Notes: generated by a model not told the origin, from the sequence alone. 8,898 nucleotides of DNA from an uncultured bacterium (GCA_927798255.1 CAKMMH010000066.1:1-8898), one strand, 5' to 3'; shown: positions 1-8,898, numbered from the stretch's first letter. Translations and numbers: made by a program.

Positions 1-2
1 AT

Positions 3-427
3 AATTTAGACGACAACGATTTTGAAGGAAAAATTGAAAGGTATTCATCACTTGGAAGGTTGAAGGATACTTTAGAAGTAGAAAAAATAAAAAAAGGTTA
101 AGAGCGAGTTTTTGATTTTGGGAAGGCAAAAGAAGATACATATGTAATAATTCCTAGTGATAAACAAAAATATATTGCATTTATAAAGCTTGAATATGAA
201 AATGGAAAAATAGAAATAATAAAACCAAGTGAAACTTTCAAGAAAACTGCCTTAATAAAATCTGAAGGTGTTTTAACATTATTTAATACTTCAAAAGATT
301 ATATGCTTATGTATGCTGTCCTGAAGGAATTACTTCTTGTAGTATAAATTTTGAGTATAATGAGTCTACTAAGCATAATGATATTGTTAAAAATGTGGAC
401 AATTGGAAGTATCAAGAGAATGATTAA
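3..427 (+). pseudogene. Decayed 3' part of an unrecognised gene
   Basis: Read in the frame starting at base 3, the DNA gives a protein-like, lysine- and glutamate-rich sequence. It is broken by TAA at 99-101 but continues in the same frame with normal-looking composition (for example YVIIPSDKQKYIAFIKLEYE) to about 314. There the frame slips: the coherent reading continues in the frame of base 317 (CPEGITSCSINFEYNEST) and ends at TAA 425-427. One missing base near 315-317 would restore an A-C-P-E junction. No ATG, GTG or TTG with a ribosome binding site restarts translation after either lesion. The 5' end lies outside the window. There are no membrane segments, and I do not recognise the family. 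Sequencing errors could also explain both lesions. Confidence 0.6.
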
Positions 428-450
428 ATACTTAAAAAAAAGATCTTATA

Positions 451-479
451 TTGTCCCATTTACCTATAAATGTTAAAAT
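451..479 (+). promoter_or_regulatory. Candidate sigma70-type promoter
   Basis: TTGTCC at 451-456 and TAAAAT at 474-479 are separated by 17 bases and match the -35 and -10 consensus at 4 of 6 and 5 of 6 positions. They lie in the 110-base gap between the decayed gene and the oxidoreductase at 538, leaving an untranslated leader of about 50 bases. In DNA this AT-rich, such matches arise easily by chance, so this is only the best candidate in the gap. No other structure is visible there. Confidence 0.35.
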
Positions 480-537
480 TTTAGTGTATAACTTTAATAA
501 AAAACTTAAGAATTTTAATATATTATAGGTTTCATAT

Positions 538-1677
538 ATGAATAAACATGATGTAATTATCATAGGTGGAGGAAGTGCCGGACTTGGAGTCGCTCTTTCA
601 GAAAGCAACAATATTCAAAAAAGTAATAATGTAAAAAATAGAAAGATTCTTTTACTAGAAAAAGAAAAATTATCAAGCAAAACCTCTAATTCAAGCCTTA
701 GAATTATCCACGGTGGGCTTAGATACCTTCAAAAAATGGATATATTAAGAGTTATAGAATCTTTAAAGGCGCAAGATGAACTTTTAAAAGCATACCCCGA
801 GCATATAGAAAAATTAAATTGCATAATGCCTCTTAAAAAATTTGGTCTAAAAAGTAAATATCCTATGATTTGCGCAAGCATTCTTTATAATATGATTTCT
901 TTATTAATTACAGGAAAATCAAACGGTGCACATGTTGGCAAAATTAAAAATCATAAAAATAATATTGATATAATAAACAATAAAGAAGAATATGCACTTT
1001 TTTGGAATGATGCACTTTTAAAAAATCCTCTTAATTTTGCCAAAGATTTAAAATTTGAGCTTATTAAAAAAGGCATCGAAATTAAAGAAAATCAGCACGT
1101 ACTAAGTGTTAAAAAAGAAAACGATGAATTTATTGTAACTTCTCTTTCAGAAATAGGAGAGAAACAGGAGTTTAAATGTAACTATGTCGTAAACACAACA
1201 GGCCCATGGTACTCAAAAATTGAAGAAAGTCATGATATAAAATCTGAAAATGATGAGTTTAAGTGGTGCAAAGCTTTTAATATTATTTTAAATGAAAGAG
1301 CTACATTTTCTGAAGCAATAGGAGTTTTTGGAGAAGATAATAGAGCGTTTTTTATAGTGCCAAGAGATGGTTATATTGCAGTTGGTACTTGGTATGTGCC
1401 TTTTAATGGAAGTTTAGAAGATATAACACCTACAAATGATGAACTTCAAGCCTTTGCAAATTCATTTAACAAAGTAAATCTAAATTTAAAAATTAATAAA
1501 AATAATATAAGAGAAATTGAGGCTGGAATTTTACCTATGAAAGGAATAGGAAGTGCAGGCCCTACTTTATATGGTTTAGAAAAAATAAGTGTTAAAGATA
1601 ATTATATAAAAGTACTTAGTACAAAATATACAACATTTTTAGCACAAGGACGTAAGGTTAGTAAATTCATAAAATAA
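538..1677 (+). CDS. FAD-dependent oxidoreductase, glycerol-3-phosphate dehydrogenase-like (DAO family)
   Basis: This is a DAO-fold flavoprotein resembling GlpA/GlpD, which oxidise glycerol 3-phosphate to dihydroxyacetone phosphate at the membrane. The N-terminal dinucleotide-binding motif GGGSAG is at residues 10-15, with the ribose-binding acidic residue at E41 after LLL. The family hallmark SSLRIIHGGLRYLQ is at 52-65, and a KYTT motif at 363-366 lies near the C-terminus. At 379 residues it is much shorter than the roughly 500-residue GlpD and lacks the C-terminal helical domain. Several substrate-side positions differ: the usual S/AG-x-RPL reads AGILPM (329-334) with no arginine, the usual GTTD reads GTWY (283-286), and GGK reads STK. 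It may therefore act on something other than glycerol 3-phosphate. The insertion near residues 22-34 is asparagine-rich and lengthens the nucleotide-binding region. The start is ATG 538, with a weak AGG at 527-529. The gene ends 53 bases before the glycosyltransferase gene. Family is fairly sure; substrate is not. Confidence 0.75.
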   Translation: MNKHDVIIIGGGSAGLGVALSESNNIQKSNNVKNRKILLLEKEKLSSKTSNSSLRIIHGGLRYLQKMDILRVIESLKAQDELLKAYPEHIEKLNCIMPLKKFGLKSKYPMICASILYNMISLLITGKSNGAHVGKIKNHKNNIDIINNKEEYALFWNDALLKNPLNFAKDLKFELIKKGIEIKENQHVLSVKKENDEFIVTSLSEIGEKQEFKCNYVVNTTGPWYSKIEESHDIKSENDEFKWCKAFNIILNERATFSEAIGVFGEDNRAFFIVPRDGYIAVGTWYVPFNGSLEDITPTNDELQAFANSFNKVNLNLKINKNNIREIEAGILPMKGIGSAGPTLYGLEKISVKDNYIKVLSTKYTTFLAQGRKVSKFIK

Positions 1678-1730
1678 TTAAATAAGTTTAAGAAAAAAGT
1701 TTTTTAATAAGGATTTTTTTATAGGCTAGT

Positions 1731-4430
1731 ATGAAAAATTTTTTTAAAAATAATTATGTACTAATTTTTATCGTTATATTTGCAGCTGTTATTAGAGTAT
1801 TAAATTTAGGATATCAATTAGGAAGTCACCCTGATGAAAGAGGAATAGTGATGATTTCAGAAGGAGTCGAAAAAAATCACTATAATCCTAAAAATTTTCA
1901 CTATGGACATTTAGTTTATTATTCACTTTTTTTTACTTCAAAAGGCTTTAAATATTTATCAGAAAAATTTCCAACAATAGAAATTTTTAGATTTTTATCA
2001 GGCTACGATGGAGCATTTTATATAGGAAGAACTTTTGCACTTTTAGCTTCACTTTTAACAATAATTTTTACCTTTTTATTATGTAAAAGACTCTTTAATA
2101 ATAAAAACATCGCGCTTTTAGCCGCATTCTTTTTAGCAACTAATCCATTTTTTATTCAACTTTCAAGATACTATACTACAGATATTTTTGTTACATGTTT
2201 TTTAGTGATGTGCGCAAGTTTTGCTTATAAAGCATACAAATTTGATTCATATAAAAATTACCTTCTTTCTATCATTTGCGCTTCTTTAGGTTTTGTTTGT
2301 AAGATTAGTGCAGGAGTTGCGGCGCTTCCTTTGTTTTTTATTTTTATACTATTTTTAATTTATAATAAAAATTATAAGTCAGTAAAATTTTATTTTAAAT
2401 TTGTATTTATTCCTATCGTCCTTTCACTATGCACAATGTTTGTGTGTGAACCATTTATGTTCTTTGATTATCAGTCATTTTTTAAGGATAACATACTACA
2501 GATAAATATGCTTAAAGGGCAGTGGATGCCACCTTATACGAGGCAATATTTAGGTACGATGCCAATTTTCTATCACCTAAAGCAAATGTTTTTTTACACT
2601 ATAAGACCACTAATAGCTATCTTAGCAATACTTGGAATTTACACCCTTTATTTTAAGACAAAAGGAAATAAAATCGCAAAAATTTTTCTTTTCCTTTTCG
2701 CCTTTCCAAGCCTTATTATAACTAGTAATTATTTTGTAAAATTTCCTCGTTATCTTTTAATTTTATATCCTTTTTTTATGATTTTTGCAGCTTATGGCGT
2801 GACTTTCTTTAAAGAAAGATTTAGAAGATTGCTTGGTACAATTTTCGTATTAATTTCACTTATAATCGCAATAGATAGTATTACAATATACTTTGGTGAA
2901 CATACTTACACTACAGCTTCAAAATGGATTTATAATAATGTGCCAAAAGGCTCTGTAATTATTAATCCTCATTGGGACGACGTACTTCCTACGCGTTTGC
3001 CAGGATTTGATCCTCGCGAATATAATTATCAGTATCATGAAAAAGGACAGAGTTTAAATATTTATGAGGAAAGTAACGAAAATTTTTTAAACGAATTTGC
3101 TAATGTATTAAATAAAGGTGATTATATTGTTCTTCCTTCTGAAAAAGCATTAAGAGGAATACTAGATAAATTTGATCAAAAAAGAGGATATTCAATTAAA
3201 ATTTTAACAGGTCTTTTTGATGGGTCTTTAGGATATCAAAACGTTTATGTTTATAAATTAAATTCATTCTTGTCAAGATTAGGTTTTTATAGTGATGATT
3301 TAGCAGATGAAAGTTTATCTCTTTACGATCATCCTAAAGCTTACGTTTTTAAAAATGTTAAAAAATTATCAGTTGATGACTTAAAAACTGAAATCAAAAA
3401 AGAAAATAAAAATAGATTATTAAAAGAACTTTTAACAATAAAAAATTTTGAATTTAATAATAATGAAATAAATAAAAAAATTACCAAAAACCATCAGGAG
3501 ACATTGATTACATCTATTTTATATGTAATTTTATGGCTTATAGCGCTTGATTTAATGAGTCTTTATATAATCCCATTTTTTGCAGTTACATTTAAAAACT
3601 TTCAAGATAAAGGAATCGGAATTTTTAGAGTCCTTGGCCTTATAATGTTTTCATTTATAGTTTGGTTTGCTGCAAGCGTGTTTGATATAAAAGTAAATCA
3701 GTTTAATCTGCTTTTAATTTTACTTTCCTTATATTTCATTTCATATATCTTTATAAAGATTAAAAAACTTACATTAAAAGATTTTGAAGGATTTTTTACA
3801 AAAGATACTCTAAAAATCGAAATATTTTTCTTAATAGTATTTTTTATATTTTTAATTTTTAAATTTTTATCTCCAGAAATTGTCTGGGGTGAAAAAACCA
3901 TGGATTTAGGATTTTTAAATTATTTTGTACGTCAAGAAAGTTATCCTTGTAATGATCCTTGGTCAATTGATAATAAACTTGCTTATTATTTCTTTGGATA
4001 TTTTATTTTTGGTTTAATTCATAAATTATTTAGCATTCCTACTCAGTACGGATTTAATTTATCACTAGTTACTATTGCGGCAATGCTTGCAACTTCATTA
4101 ACAACATTAATTTTTTACTTTAAAAAACATATAAATTTTTCAATTTTTGCTGCGTTTTCAATAGTTATTCTTTCAAATTTTGAAAAATTTTATATTTATT
4201 TTTTAGATAGATTTAATTTATTTTCAGATCATCCTGATAATTATTCAAAAGTTTGGCATTTTGGTTTTGATTTGTTTTGGAAAACATCAAGAGTGCACGA
4301 ATTTTCTTCTAACGCAATTTCTGAATACCCTTTCTGGTCGCTTATTTTCTCAGATTTGCATCCTCATGTGATGGCTATGCCAATTTTTGTTTGTATGATT
4401 TTTCTTTTTGCTTATTTAATAAAATATTAA
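1731..4430 (+). CDS. PMT/GT39-like glycosyltransferase fused to the N-terminal half of a DUF2298 domain (front part)
   Basis: This is a multi-pass membrane protein in two units. Residues 1-590 form a GT-C type glycosyltransferase. A first membrane helix (about 9-26) is followed by HPDE at 33-36, the acidic loop motif that carries the catalytic aspartate in PMT/ArnT-like enzymes. About ten helices follow, then an outside domain (about 395-545) ending in the typical DESLSLYDHPKAYVF stretch near 526-540. Residues from about 592 start a DUF2298 (Chlor_Arch_YYY) domain: helices, GEKTMD at 720-725, AYYFFG at 751-756 (the YYY region) and SDLHPH at 874-879. Translation stops at TAA 4428 in a loop, in the middle of the DUF2298 domain. 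The remainder is encoded in the same frame downstream. ATG 1731 has AGG at 1723-1725 and AAGGA at 1709-1713 upstream. The enzyme would use polyprenyl-phosphate sugars on the outer face (inference). The complete PMT-like half might still function alone. Confidence 0.8.
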   Translation: MKNFFKNNYVLIFIVIFAAVIRVLNLGYQLGSHPDERGIVMISEGVEKNHYNPKNFHYGHLVYYSLFFTSKGFKYLSEKFPTIEIFRFLSGYDGAFYIGRTFALLASLLTIIFTFLLCKRLFNNKNIALLAAFFLATNPFFIQLSRYYTTDIFVTCFLVMCASFAYKAYKFDSYKNYLLSIICASLGFVCKISAGVAALPLFFIFILFLIYNKNYKSVKFYFKFVFIPIVLSLCTMFVCEPFMFFDYQSFFKDNILQINMLKGQWMPPYTRQYLGTMPIFYHLKQMFFYTIRPLIAILAILGIYTLYFKTKGNKIAKIFLFLFAFPSLIITSNYFVKFPRYLLILYPFFMIFAAYGVTFFKERFRRLLGTIFVLISLIIAIDSITIYFGEHTYTTASKWIYNNVPKGSVIINPHWDDVLPTRLPGFDPREYNYQYHEKGQSLNIYEESNENFLNEFANVLNKGDYIVLPSEKALRGILDKFDQKRGYSIKILTGLFDGSLGYQNVYVYKLNSFLSRLGFYSDDLADESLSLYDHPKAYVFKNVKKLSVDDLKTEIKKENKNRLLKELLTIKNFEFNNNEINKKITKNHQETLITSILYVILWLIALDLMSLYIIPFFAVTFKNFQDKGIGIFRVLGLIMFSFIVWFAASVFDIKVNQFNLLLILLSLYFISYIFIKIKKLTLKDFEGFFTKDTLKIEIFFLIVFFIFLIFKFLSPEIVWGEKTMDLGFLNYFVRQESYPCNDPWSIDNKLAYYFFGYFIFGLIHKLFSIPTQYGFNLSLVTIAAMLATSLTTLIFYFKKHINFSIFAAFSIVILSNFEKFYIYFLDRFNLFSDHPDNYSKVWHFGFDLFWKTSRVHEFSSNAISEYPFWSLIFSDLHPHVMAMPIFVCMIFLFAYLIKY
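4428..4430 (+). other. Single in-frame TAA interrupting the fused glycosyltransferase-DUF2298 gene
   Basis: After the TAA the same frame stays open through 18 codons (4431-4484, reading KYSRFIYLFFPVTAVTLC) into the part that begins at 4485, with no base gained or lost. These codons rebuild the loop and the membrane helix that lead into the conserved NTWD motif. A one-base change from a lysine AAA, a glutamine CAA or similar would create this stop. The nearest in-frame ATG (4485) has no Shine-Dalgarno sequence, so a natural restart looks unlikely. Confidence 0.85.
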
Positions 4431-4484
4431 AAATATAGCAGATTTATTTATTTATTTTTTCCTGTTACTGCTGTTACATTATGT

Positions 4485-5690
4485 ATGACAAATACCTGGG
4501 ACGCTATAACAATTTGCGTGTTTGCTGTTATTCTTGTCTTAATAGCACTTACCAATAATTTTAAAAAAGCACTTTATTTAGTAGAAACTTTTCTATTCTT
4601 AGGTGCTATTTCACTTCTTTTATTTATACCTTTTTATTTTTATAATTTGCAAGCTTCAGAAAATCACATGGGTTGGGTACAAACTATAGAATTTCATAGA
4701 ATTGATCATGTGTTTAGACATTTTGGATTTTGGCTTATTCCGATTTTATTAGGATTCTTAATTAATTTAAAAAATATATTTAAAGAAAAAAGTTTTATAA
4801 ACTTATTTCTATGTTTTTTAATTTCACTTGCTCCTTGCATTTTTGCAAGTTTTTCAACATTTAATAATTTGTCTTGGGGAATACAAATTTTTAGTTCTAT
4901 CTTAATATTCATAGGGCTTTCAAAATTAAATGATGAAAATTTAATTCAAAGCGTATTTATCGTAGTTTTTGCAGTGTTATTATCATTTACAGAGCTTTGC
5001 TTTATTATTGATAGACCAAATACTATATTTAAGTTTTATATTGGTATGTGGTTTTTTATAAGCATTGCTTCCGTGCTTTCTTTAGCAGAGTTTTTTGAAT
5101 TTAAACCTTTTAGATTACTTTATGCAATTTTATTTTTAATTTGTTTTTTAAGCTCTGTAATTTCTTATGTAATGATGTCAAAGCATACCCATATAGGAGA
5201 TGAAAAAGTTAAGTATACTTTAAATGGTATTGAATTTTTAAAGAATAGGTATATTGATAGATATAATGTAGTGTCTTATATAAATTCTCATATATCAGGT
5301 ACTCCTGTTTTAATGGAAAACTTCGGTCCTTCTTATCACACTAATACTTCAATTCCTTACCAGAAATACACAGGGCTTCCTATTCTTCATGGTTGGGATC
5401 ATCATATCTCACAACGTGGCACATCACGTGATAATATGGCTATTAAAAAACGTGAGATTAGCAAATTTTATAAAACCTATGATAAGGAAATAATAAAAAG
5501 AATAATTAACAAATATAATATTGATTTAGTAGTAGTTGGAGAGAAAGAACTTGAAAGCTACGAGCTTTTAAAAAGAAAACCAAATAAATTTGAAGAATTT
5601 AAAGATATATTCACACTTCTTTATTCTTCGAATAATGAAAGTGTATATGTTGTTAATAGTAGAATAAAAAATATGTATTTATTTAAATAA
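4485..5690 (+). CDS. C-terminal half of the interrupted DUF2298 domain (back part)
   Basis: This is the continuation of the gene that starts at 1731, in the same frame after the TAA at 4428. Its first residues, TNTWD, match the NTWD motif that lies in the middle of DUF2298 proteins, so the ATG at 4485 is not a natural protein start, and no ribosome binding site precedes it. About eight membrane helices follow. The hallmark DRPNTIFKFY is at residues 176-185 of this part. An outside C-terminal domain follows, with TGLPILHGWDHH (ending near 307) and a VVVGEKELE strand near the end. These match the usual DUF2298 tail, in which a FTGLP-x-GW loop and a final Y-V-x-V-G-x-LE segment recur. Joined to the front part, the whole would be about 1,319 residues, a plausible length for a glycosyltransferase-DUF2298 fusion. 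Whether this part is ever translated is unknown. Confidence 0.7.
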   Translation: MTNTWDAITICVFAVILVLIALTNNFKKALYLVETFLFLGAISLLLFIPFYFYNLQASENHMGWVQTIEFHRIDHVFRHFGFWLIPILLGFLINLKNIFKEKSFINLFLCFLISLAPCIFASFSTFNNLSWGIQIFSSILIFIGLSKLNDENLIQSVFIVVFAVLLSFTELCFIIDRPNTIFKFYIGMWFFISIASVLSLAEFFEFKPFRLLYAILFLICFLSSVISYVMMSKHTHIGDEKVKYTLNGIEFLKNRYIDRYNVVSYINSHISGTPVLMENFGPSYHTNTSIPYQKYTGLPILHGWDHHISQRGTSRDNMAIKKREISKFYKTYDKEIIKRIINKYNIDLVVVGEKELESYELLKRKPNKFEEFKDIFTLLYSSNNESVYVVNSRIKNMYLFK

Positions 5691-5694
5691 AGGA
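5690..5694 (+). promoter_or_regulatory. Ribosome binding site of the second DUF2298 gene
   Basis: AAGGA lies 9 bases before ATG 5704 and overlaps the last base of the preceding stop codon (5688-5690). It supports the start at 5704 and suggests translation coupled to the upstream frame. Confidence 0.6.
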
Positions 5695-5703
5695 TAAGAA
5701 AAT

Positions 5704-7770
5704 ATGTTAGTACTTTTTCCAATAGTAGCTCTAATGAGTATATTTTTGTTTTTTTCTCTTCCCGTAATTGAGACTCTTTGTGTTACTTATGTCCTTATGC
5801 CAATATTATTTTTTATTTTATGCAAAATTGGCTTTTCTTTTAGCATGTCATATTTTACCTCATTACTTCTAATAATTTTATCATTTTGTATATTTAAAAA
5901 ATTAAAACTTACCCAACCTAAAGCAAATGAAATAATAAATAGCGTGTTTTTTATTTTTTTATTTATTACCTTATACATTTTAAATTTATCTTGGGCAGAT
6001 TTTGTGCCTATGGGAGAAAGATTGAGAGATTATTCAATCTTAGCAAGTGTAATAAAGTCTCCGATTAACGTTTTAGAGCCTTGGTATCAGGGTATTACTT
6101 TAAATTACTATGCGTTTTGGTATAGAGTAGGCGCTATGATTAGTTATTTATTTAACTATGAAGTTTGGAATACGTATCACATATTATCTGCTTTAAATAT
6201 GACTTTTTATGTAACATTAATATTTGTTATTATAAATAAATATTTAAAGTTTTCTGTATTTAAGTCTATTTTACTTACTGCTTTTGTATTTCCAGGAAGT
6301 AATTTTAGTGGAATAAAATTTTTCTTTTCAAATGATACAAACTGGTGGGGGCCTTCAAGAGTTATAAAGGGGGCAATTACAGAATTTCCAACATGGTCGT
6401 TTGTACTTGGTGATATCCACCCACATTTTTTAAATTTATTATTTTTCCCATTTGTTATTTTAATGCTTCTTACATTTGAACCATTAAAACAAAAGATACA
6501 AAATAAAATTTTACTTTTTTTAATATTTTTATTAATTCCAAGTTTAATATTGTTTAATTCAAATATTTGGGATTTACCTCCTTATATGCTTGTTATTGCT
6601 AGTTTTATAGCTTTTATCTTATTACTTAAATTTACGTTTAATAAATTTAAAAAAGTATATATTAAAGATGCTAAAAGAAGTTTTAAAGTTAGTCCTTATT
6701 TTATATTCTCTATAATTGGAATAATAGTTGTAGCAATATCATTATATTTGTCATCAAGAAATATAAATACATCTGTTGGTACAAAGCTGATGTTTGTAAG
6801 CGGTGAAGTAAAGAGAACTTTATTTAATGAGTTTGTCGATGCATTTGGATTACAGTTATTTTTTGTTTTTACACTTACATTTTTATTGATTAAAAATAAT
6901 AAGGCAAAATCTCTTTTTGGTATACTTATGCTTTTTAGTATATGTTTTTTAAAACTTGCAGTTTTCCCACTACTTGTGCTTCTTGTTTTTAATTTATATA
7001 GAGTTTATGAAGATATTATAAAAGATGATGATTATGTAAAAAATAATATTAAAATTGTTTTTGAGGTTATCGGTTTTTCCTCTTTAGTATTATGGCTTGT
7101 TCCAGAATTTGTTTATCTTCAAGATGGATATGGCATTGATAATGCAAGAATGAATACAATTTTTAAAATTTATAGTGCTAACTGGGCTATAAGTTATTTG
7201 TTTGCTTTCTATTTATTAAGTAATGTTATAAGTAAATATCAATTAAAAAATTATAAAATCTTAGCTTACATTATCCCTTGTGTAATTATAAGCTCCCTTT
7301 GCTTTTTTAAATTAAAAGAATTTAGAAAATTTGAATATGAATCAACACTTAAAGAAAGAAGTGAAGGGCTTACAAAAGTTAATGCGCAATTTTATGGTGC
7401 AAAAGATACAATTTCAAAATTAAGAGGGCTTAAAAAGGGAGTTATGCTTGAGTCTACAAAAGGAGCTTATAATTATGCTTCTCATGTTGCTACTCTTTCT
7501 GGAAACACTTCTTATCTTGGCTGGATAAATCACGTGCAGCTTCTATATAAAAATTATCAAGATGTTCAAAAAAGAAAACAAGAAATCGATGATTTTTATA
7601 CCAAACTTTCTTGTAATGATAGAAGAACATTTTTAAGAGAAAAAGATATCTTATATGTAGTTCTTGGGCCTTTAGAGAGGGAAGAATATGGAAATACACT
7701 AAATAATGACTTTTATTGTTTAAAAAATATTATACAATATGGTAGATATAATATTTTTACATTGGAATAA
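5704..7770 (+). CDS. DUF2298 (Chlor_Arch_YYY-type) multi-pass membrane protein, probable GT-C-like glycosyltransferase
   Basis: This 688-residue, very hydrophobic protein has roughly 14-16 membrane helices and a soluble outside C-terminal domain from about residue 535. It shows the DUF2298 motifs in order: MGERLRD at 103-109, LNYYAFW around N134-W139 (the YYY region), GDIHPH at 236-241, NIWD at 287-290, ARMNTIFKIY ending at 490, and a tail with a YLGW loop and YVVLGPLE. It is thus a paralogue of the C-terminal domain of the preceding gene, without the PMT-like half. It differs at several motif positions, for example GER-x-RD for GEKTMD and WD after NI rather than NT. The biochemical role of DUF2298 is not firmly established. 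Its acidic loops, membrane layout and fusion to a PMT-like enzyme suggest a lipid-linked sugar transferase. It lies 13 bases after the previous frame and 7 before the GT2 gene. Confidence 0.8.
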   Translation: MLVLFPIVALMSIFLFFSLPVIETLCVTYVLMPILFFILCKIGFSFSMSYFTSLLLIILSFCIFKKLKLTQPKANEIINSVFFIFLFITLYILNLSWADFVPMGERLRDYSILASVIKSPINVLEPWYQGITLNYYAFWYRVGAMISYLFNYEVWNTYHILSALNMTFYVTLIFVIINKYLKFSVFKSILLTAFVFPGSNFSGIKFFFSNDTNWWGPSRVIKGAITEFPTWSFVLGDIHPHFLNLLFFPFVILMLLTFEPLKQKIQNKILLFLIFLLIPSLILFNSNIWDLPPYMLVIASFIAFILLLKFTFNKFKKVYIKDAKRSFKVSPYFIFSIIGIIVVAISLYLSSRNINTSVGTKLMFVSGEVKRTLFNEFVDAFGLQLFFVFTLTFLLIKNNKAKSLFGILMLFSICFLKLAVFPLLVLLVFNLYRVYEDIIKDDDYVKNNIKIVFEVIGFSSLVLWLVPEFVYLQDGYGIDNARMNTIFKIYSANWAISYLFAFYLLSNVISKYQLKNYKILAYIIPCVIISSLCFFKLKEFRKFEYESTLKERSEGLTKVNAQFYGAKDTISKLRGLKKGVMLESTKGAYNYASHVATLSGNTSYLGWINHVQLLYKNYQDVQKRKQEIDDFYTKLSCNDRRTFLREKDILYVVLGPLEREEYGNTLNNDFYCLKNIIQYGRYNIFTLE

Positions 7771-7777
7771 GTAATAT

Positions 7778-8898
<1,121 letters not shown>

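Larger units (their letters stand above)
1731..5690 (+). pseudogene. Whole fused glycosyltransferase-DUF2298 gene, disrupted by one stop
   Basis: Taken together, the two parts form one gene with a single nonsense codon and no frameshift. All recognisable DUF2298 motifs are present in the expected order: GE-x-x-MD, YYFFG, DLHPH, NTWD, RPNTIFKFY, and the TGLP-x-x-HGW tail. This intactness points to a very recent mutation, a sequencing error or some form of readthrough rather than old decay. The next gene starts 13 bases downstream with a good ribosome binding site. Confidence 0.7.

Noticed and set aside
1693..1705. AAAAAAGTTTTTT inverted repeat between the oxidoreductase and the glycosyltransferase gene
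   Set aside because: The arms are pure A/T with a one-base centre, so no stable hairpin or intrinsic terminator can form. It is expected by chance at this base composition.
3698..3901. Minus-strand open frame of 67 codons
   Set aside because: It lies wholly inside the glycosyltransferase-DUF2298 gene, whose conserved motifs are on the + strand. It is an antisense shadow with no ribosome binding site or recognisable protein.
4428..4484. Reassigned TAA codon (alternative genetic code)
   Set aside because: All complete genes here end in TAA at family-appropriate ends, closely followed by the next start. A general reassignment is therefore not credible.
4706..4912. Minus-strand open frame of 68 codons
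   Set aside because: It is antisense to the membrane helices of the DUF2298 back part. It is a composition effect without coding support.
4485..5690. Independent gene starting at ATG 4485
   Set aside because: The start falls within a conserved DUF2298 motif, has no Shine-Dalgarno sequence, and the frame is continuous with the gene upstream apart from one stop codon.
5787..5978. Minus-strand open frame of 63 codons
   Set aside because: It is antisense to the N-terminal helices of the second DUF2298 protein, with no independent evidence.
7490..7699. Minus-strand open frame of 69 codons
   Set aside because: It is antisense to the conserved C-terminal domain of the second DUF2298 protein, with no independent evidence.

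Overview
The window is very AT-rich (by eye below 30% GC). Every recognisable gene is on the + strand and all five complete open frames end in TAA. It looks like bacterial DNA from a low-GC lineage that I cannot place. The membrane proteins that dominate it belong to DUF2298 (the Chlor_Arch_YYY family), best known from Chloroflexota and archaea. The organism assignment therefore stays open.

Layout. Positions 1-427 hold the decayed 3' part of an unrecognised gene, with one in-frame stop and one frameshift. Positions 428-537 are an intergenic stretch with a plausible sigma70-type promoter at 451-479. A short FAD-dependent oxidoreductase related to glycerol-3-phosphate dehydrogenase follows (538-1677). 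Then comes a very large membrane protein gene, 1731-5690. It fuses a PMT/GT39-like glycosyltransferase to a DUF2298 domain, but a single in-frame TAA at 4428-4430 cuts it into an 899-residue front part and a back part. Next are a second, stand-alone DUF2298 protein (5704-7770), a GT2 polyprenyl-phosphate sugar synthase (7778-8749), and the start of a second FAD-dependent oxidoreductase of the amine-oxidase/phytoene-desaturase type. That last gene begins at a TTG at 8739 and runs off the window.

From 1731 onward the genes are packed as an operon, with gaps of 13 and 7 bases and then an 11-base overlap. The GT2 enzyme would charge a polyprenyl phosphate with a hexose on the cytosolic face. The GT-C-like membrane proteins (the PMT-like half and the two DUF2298 domains) are candidates to use such lipid-linked sugars on the outer face. 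The oxidoreductase at the end may modify the lipid or the sugar. This is an inference from families and gene order; no substrate can be read from the sequence.

The most notable points are the lone stop codon inside an otherwise uninterrupted 1,319-codon frame, the tandem pair of divergent DUF2298 domains, and the loss of substrate-site residues in the glycerol-3-phosphate dehydrogenase-like protein. The upstream pseudogene plus the internal stop suggest either ongoing gene decay in this genome or errors in the assembly.
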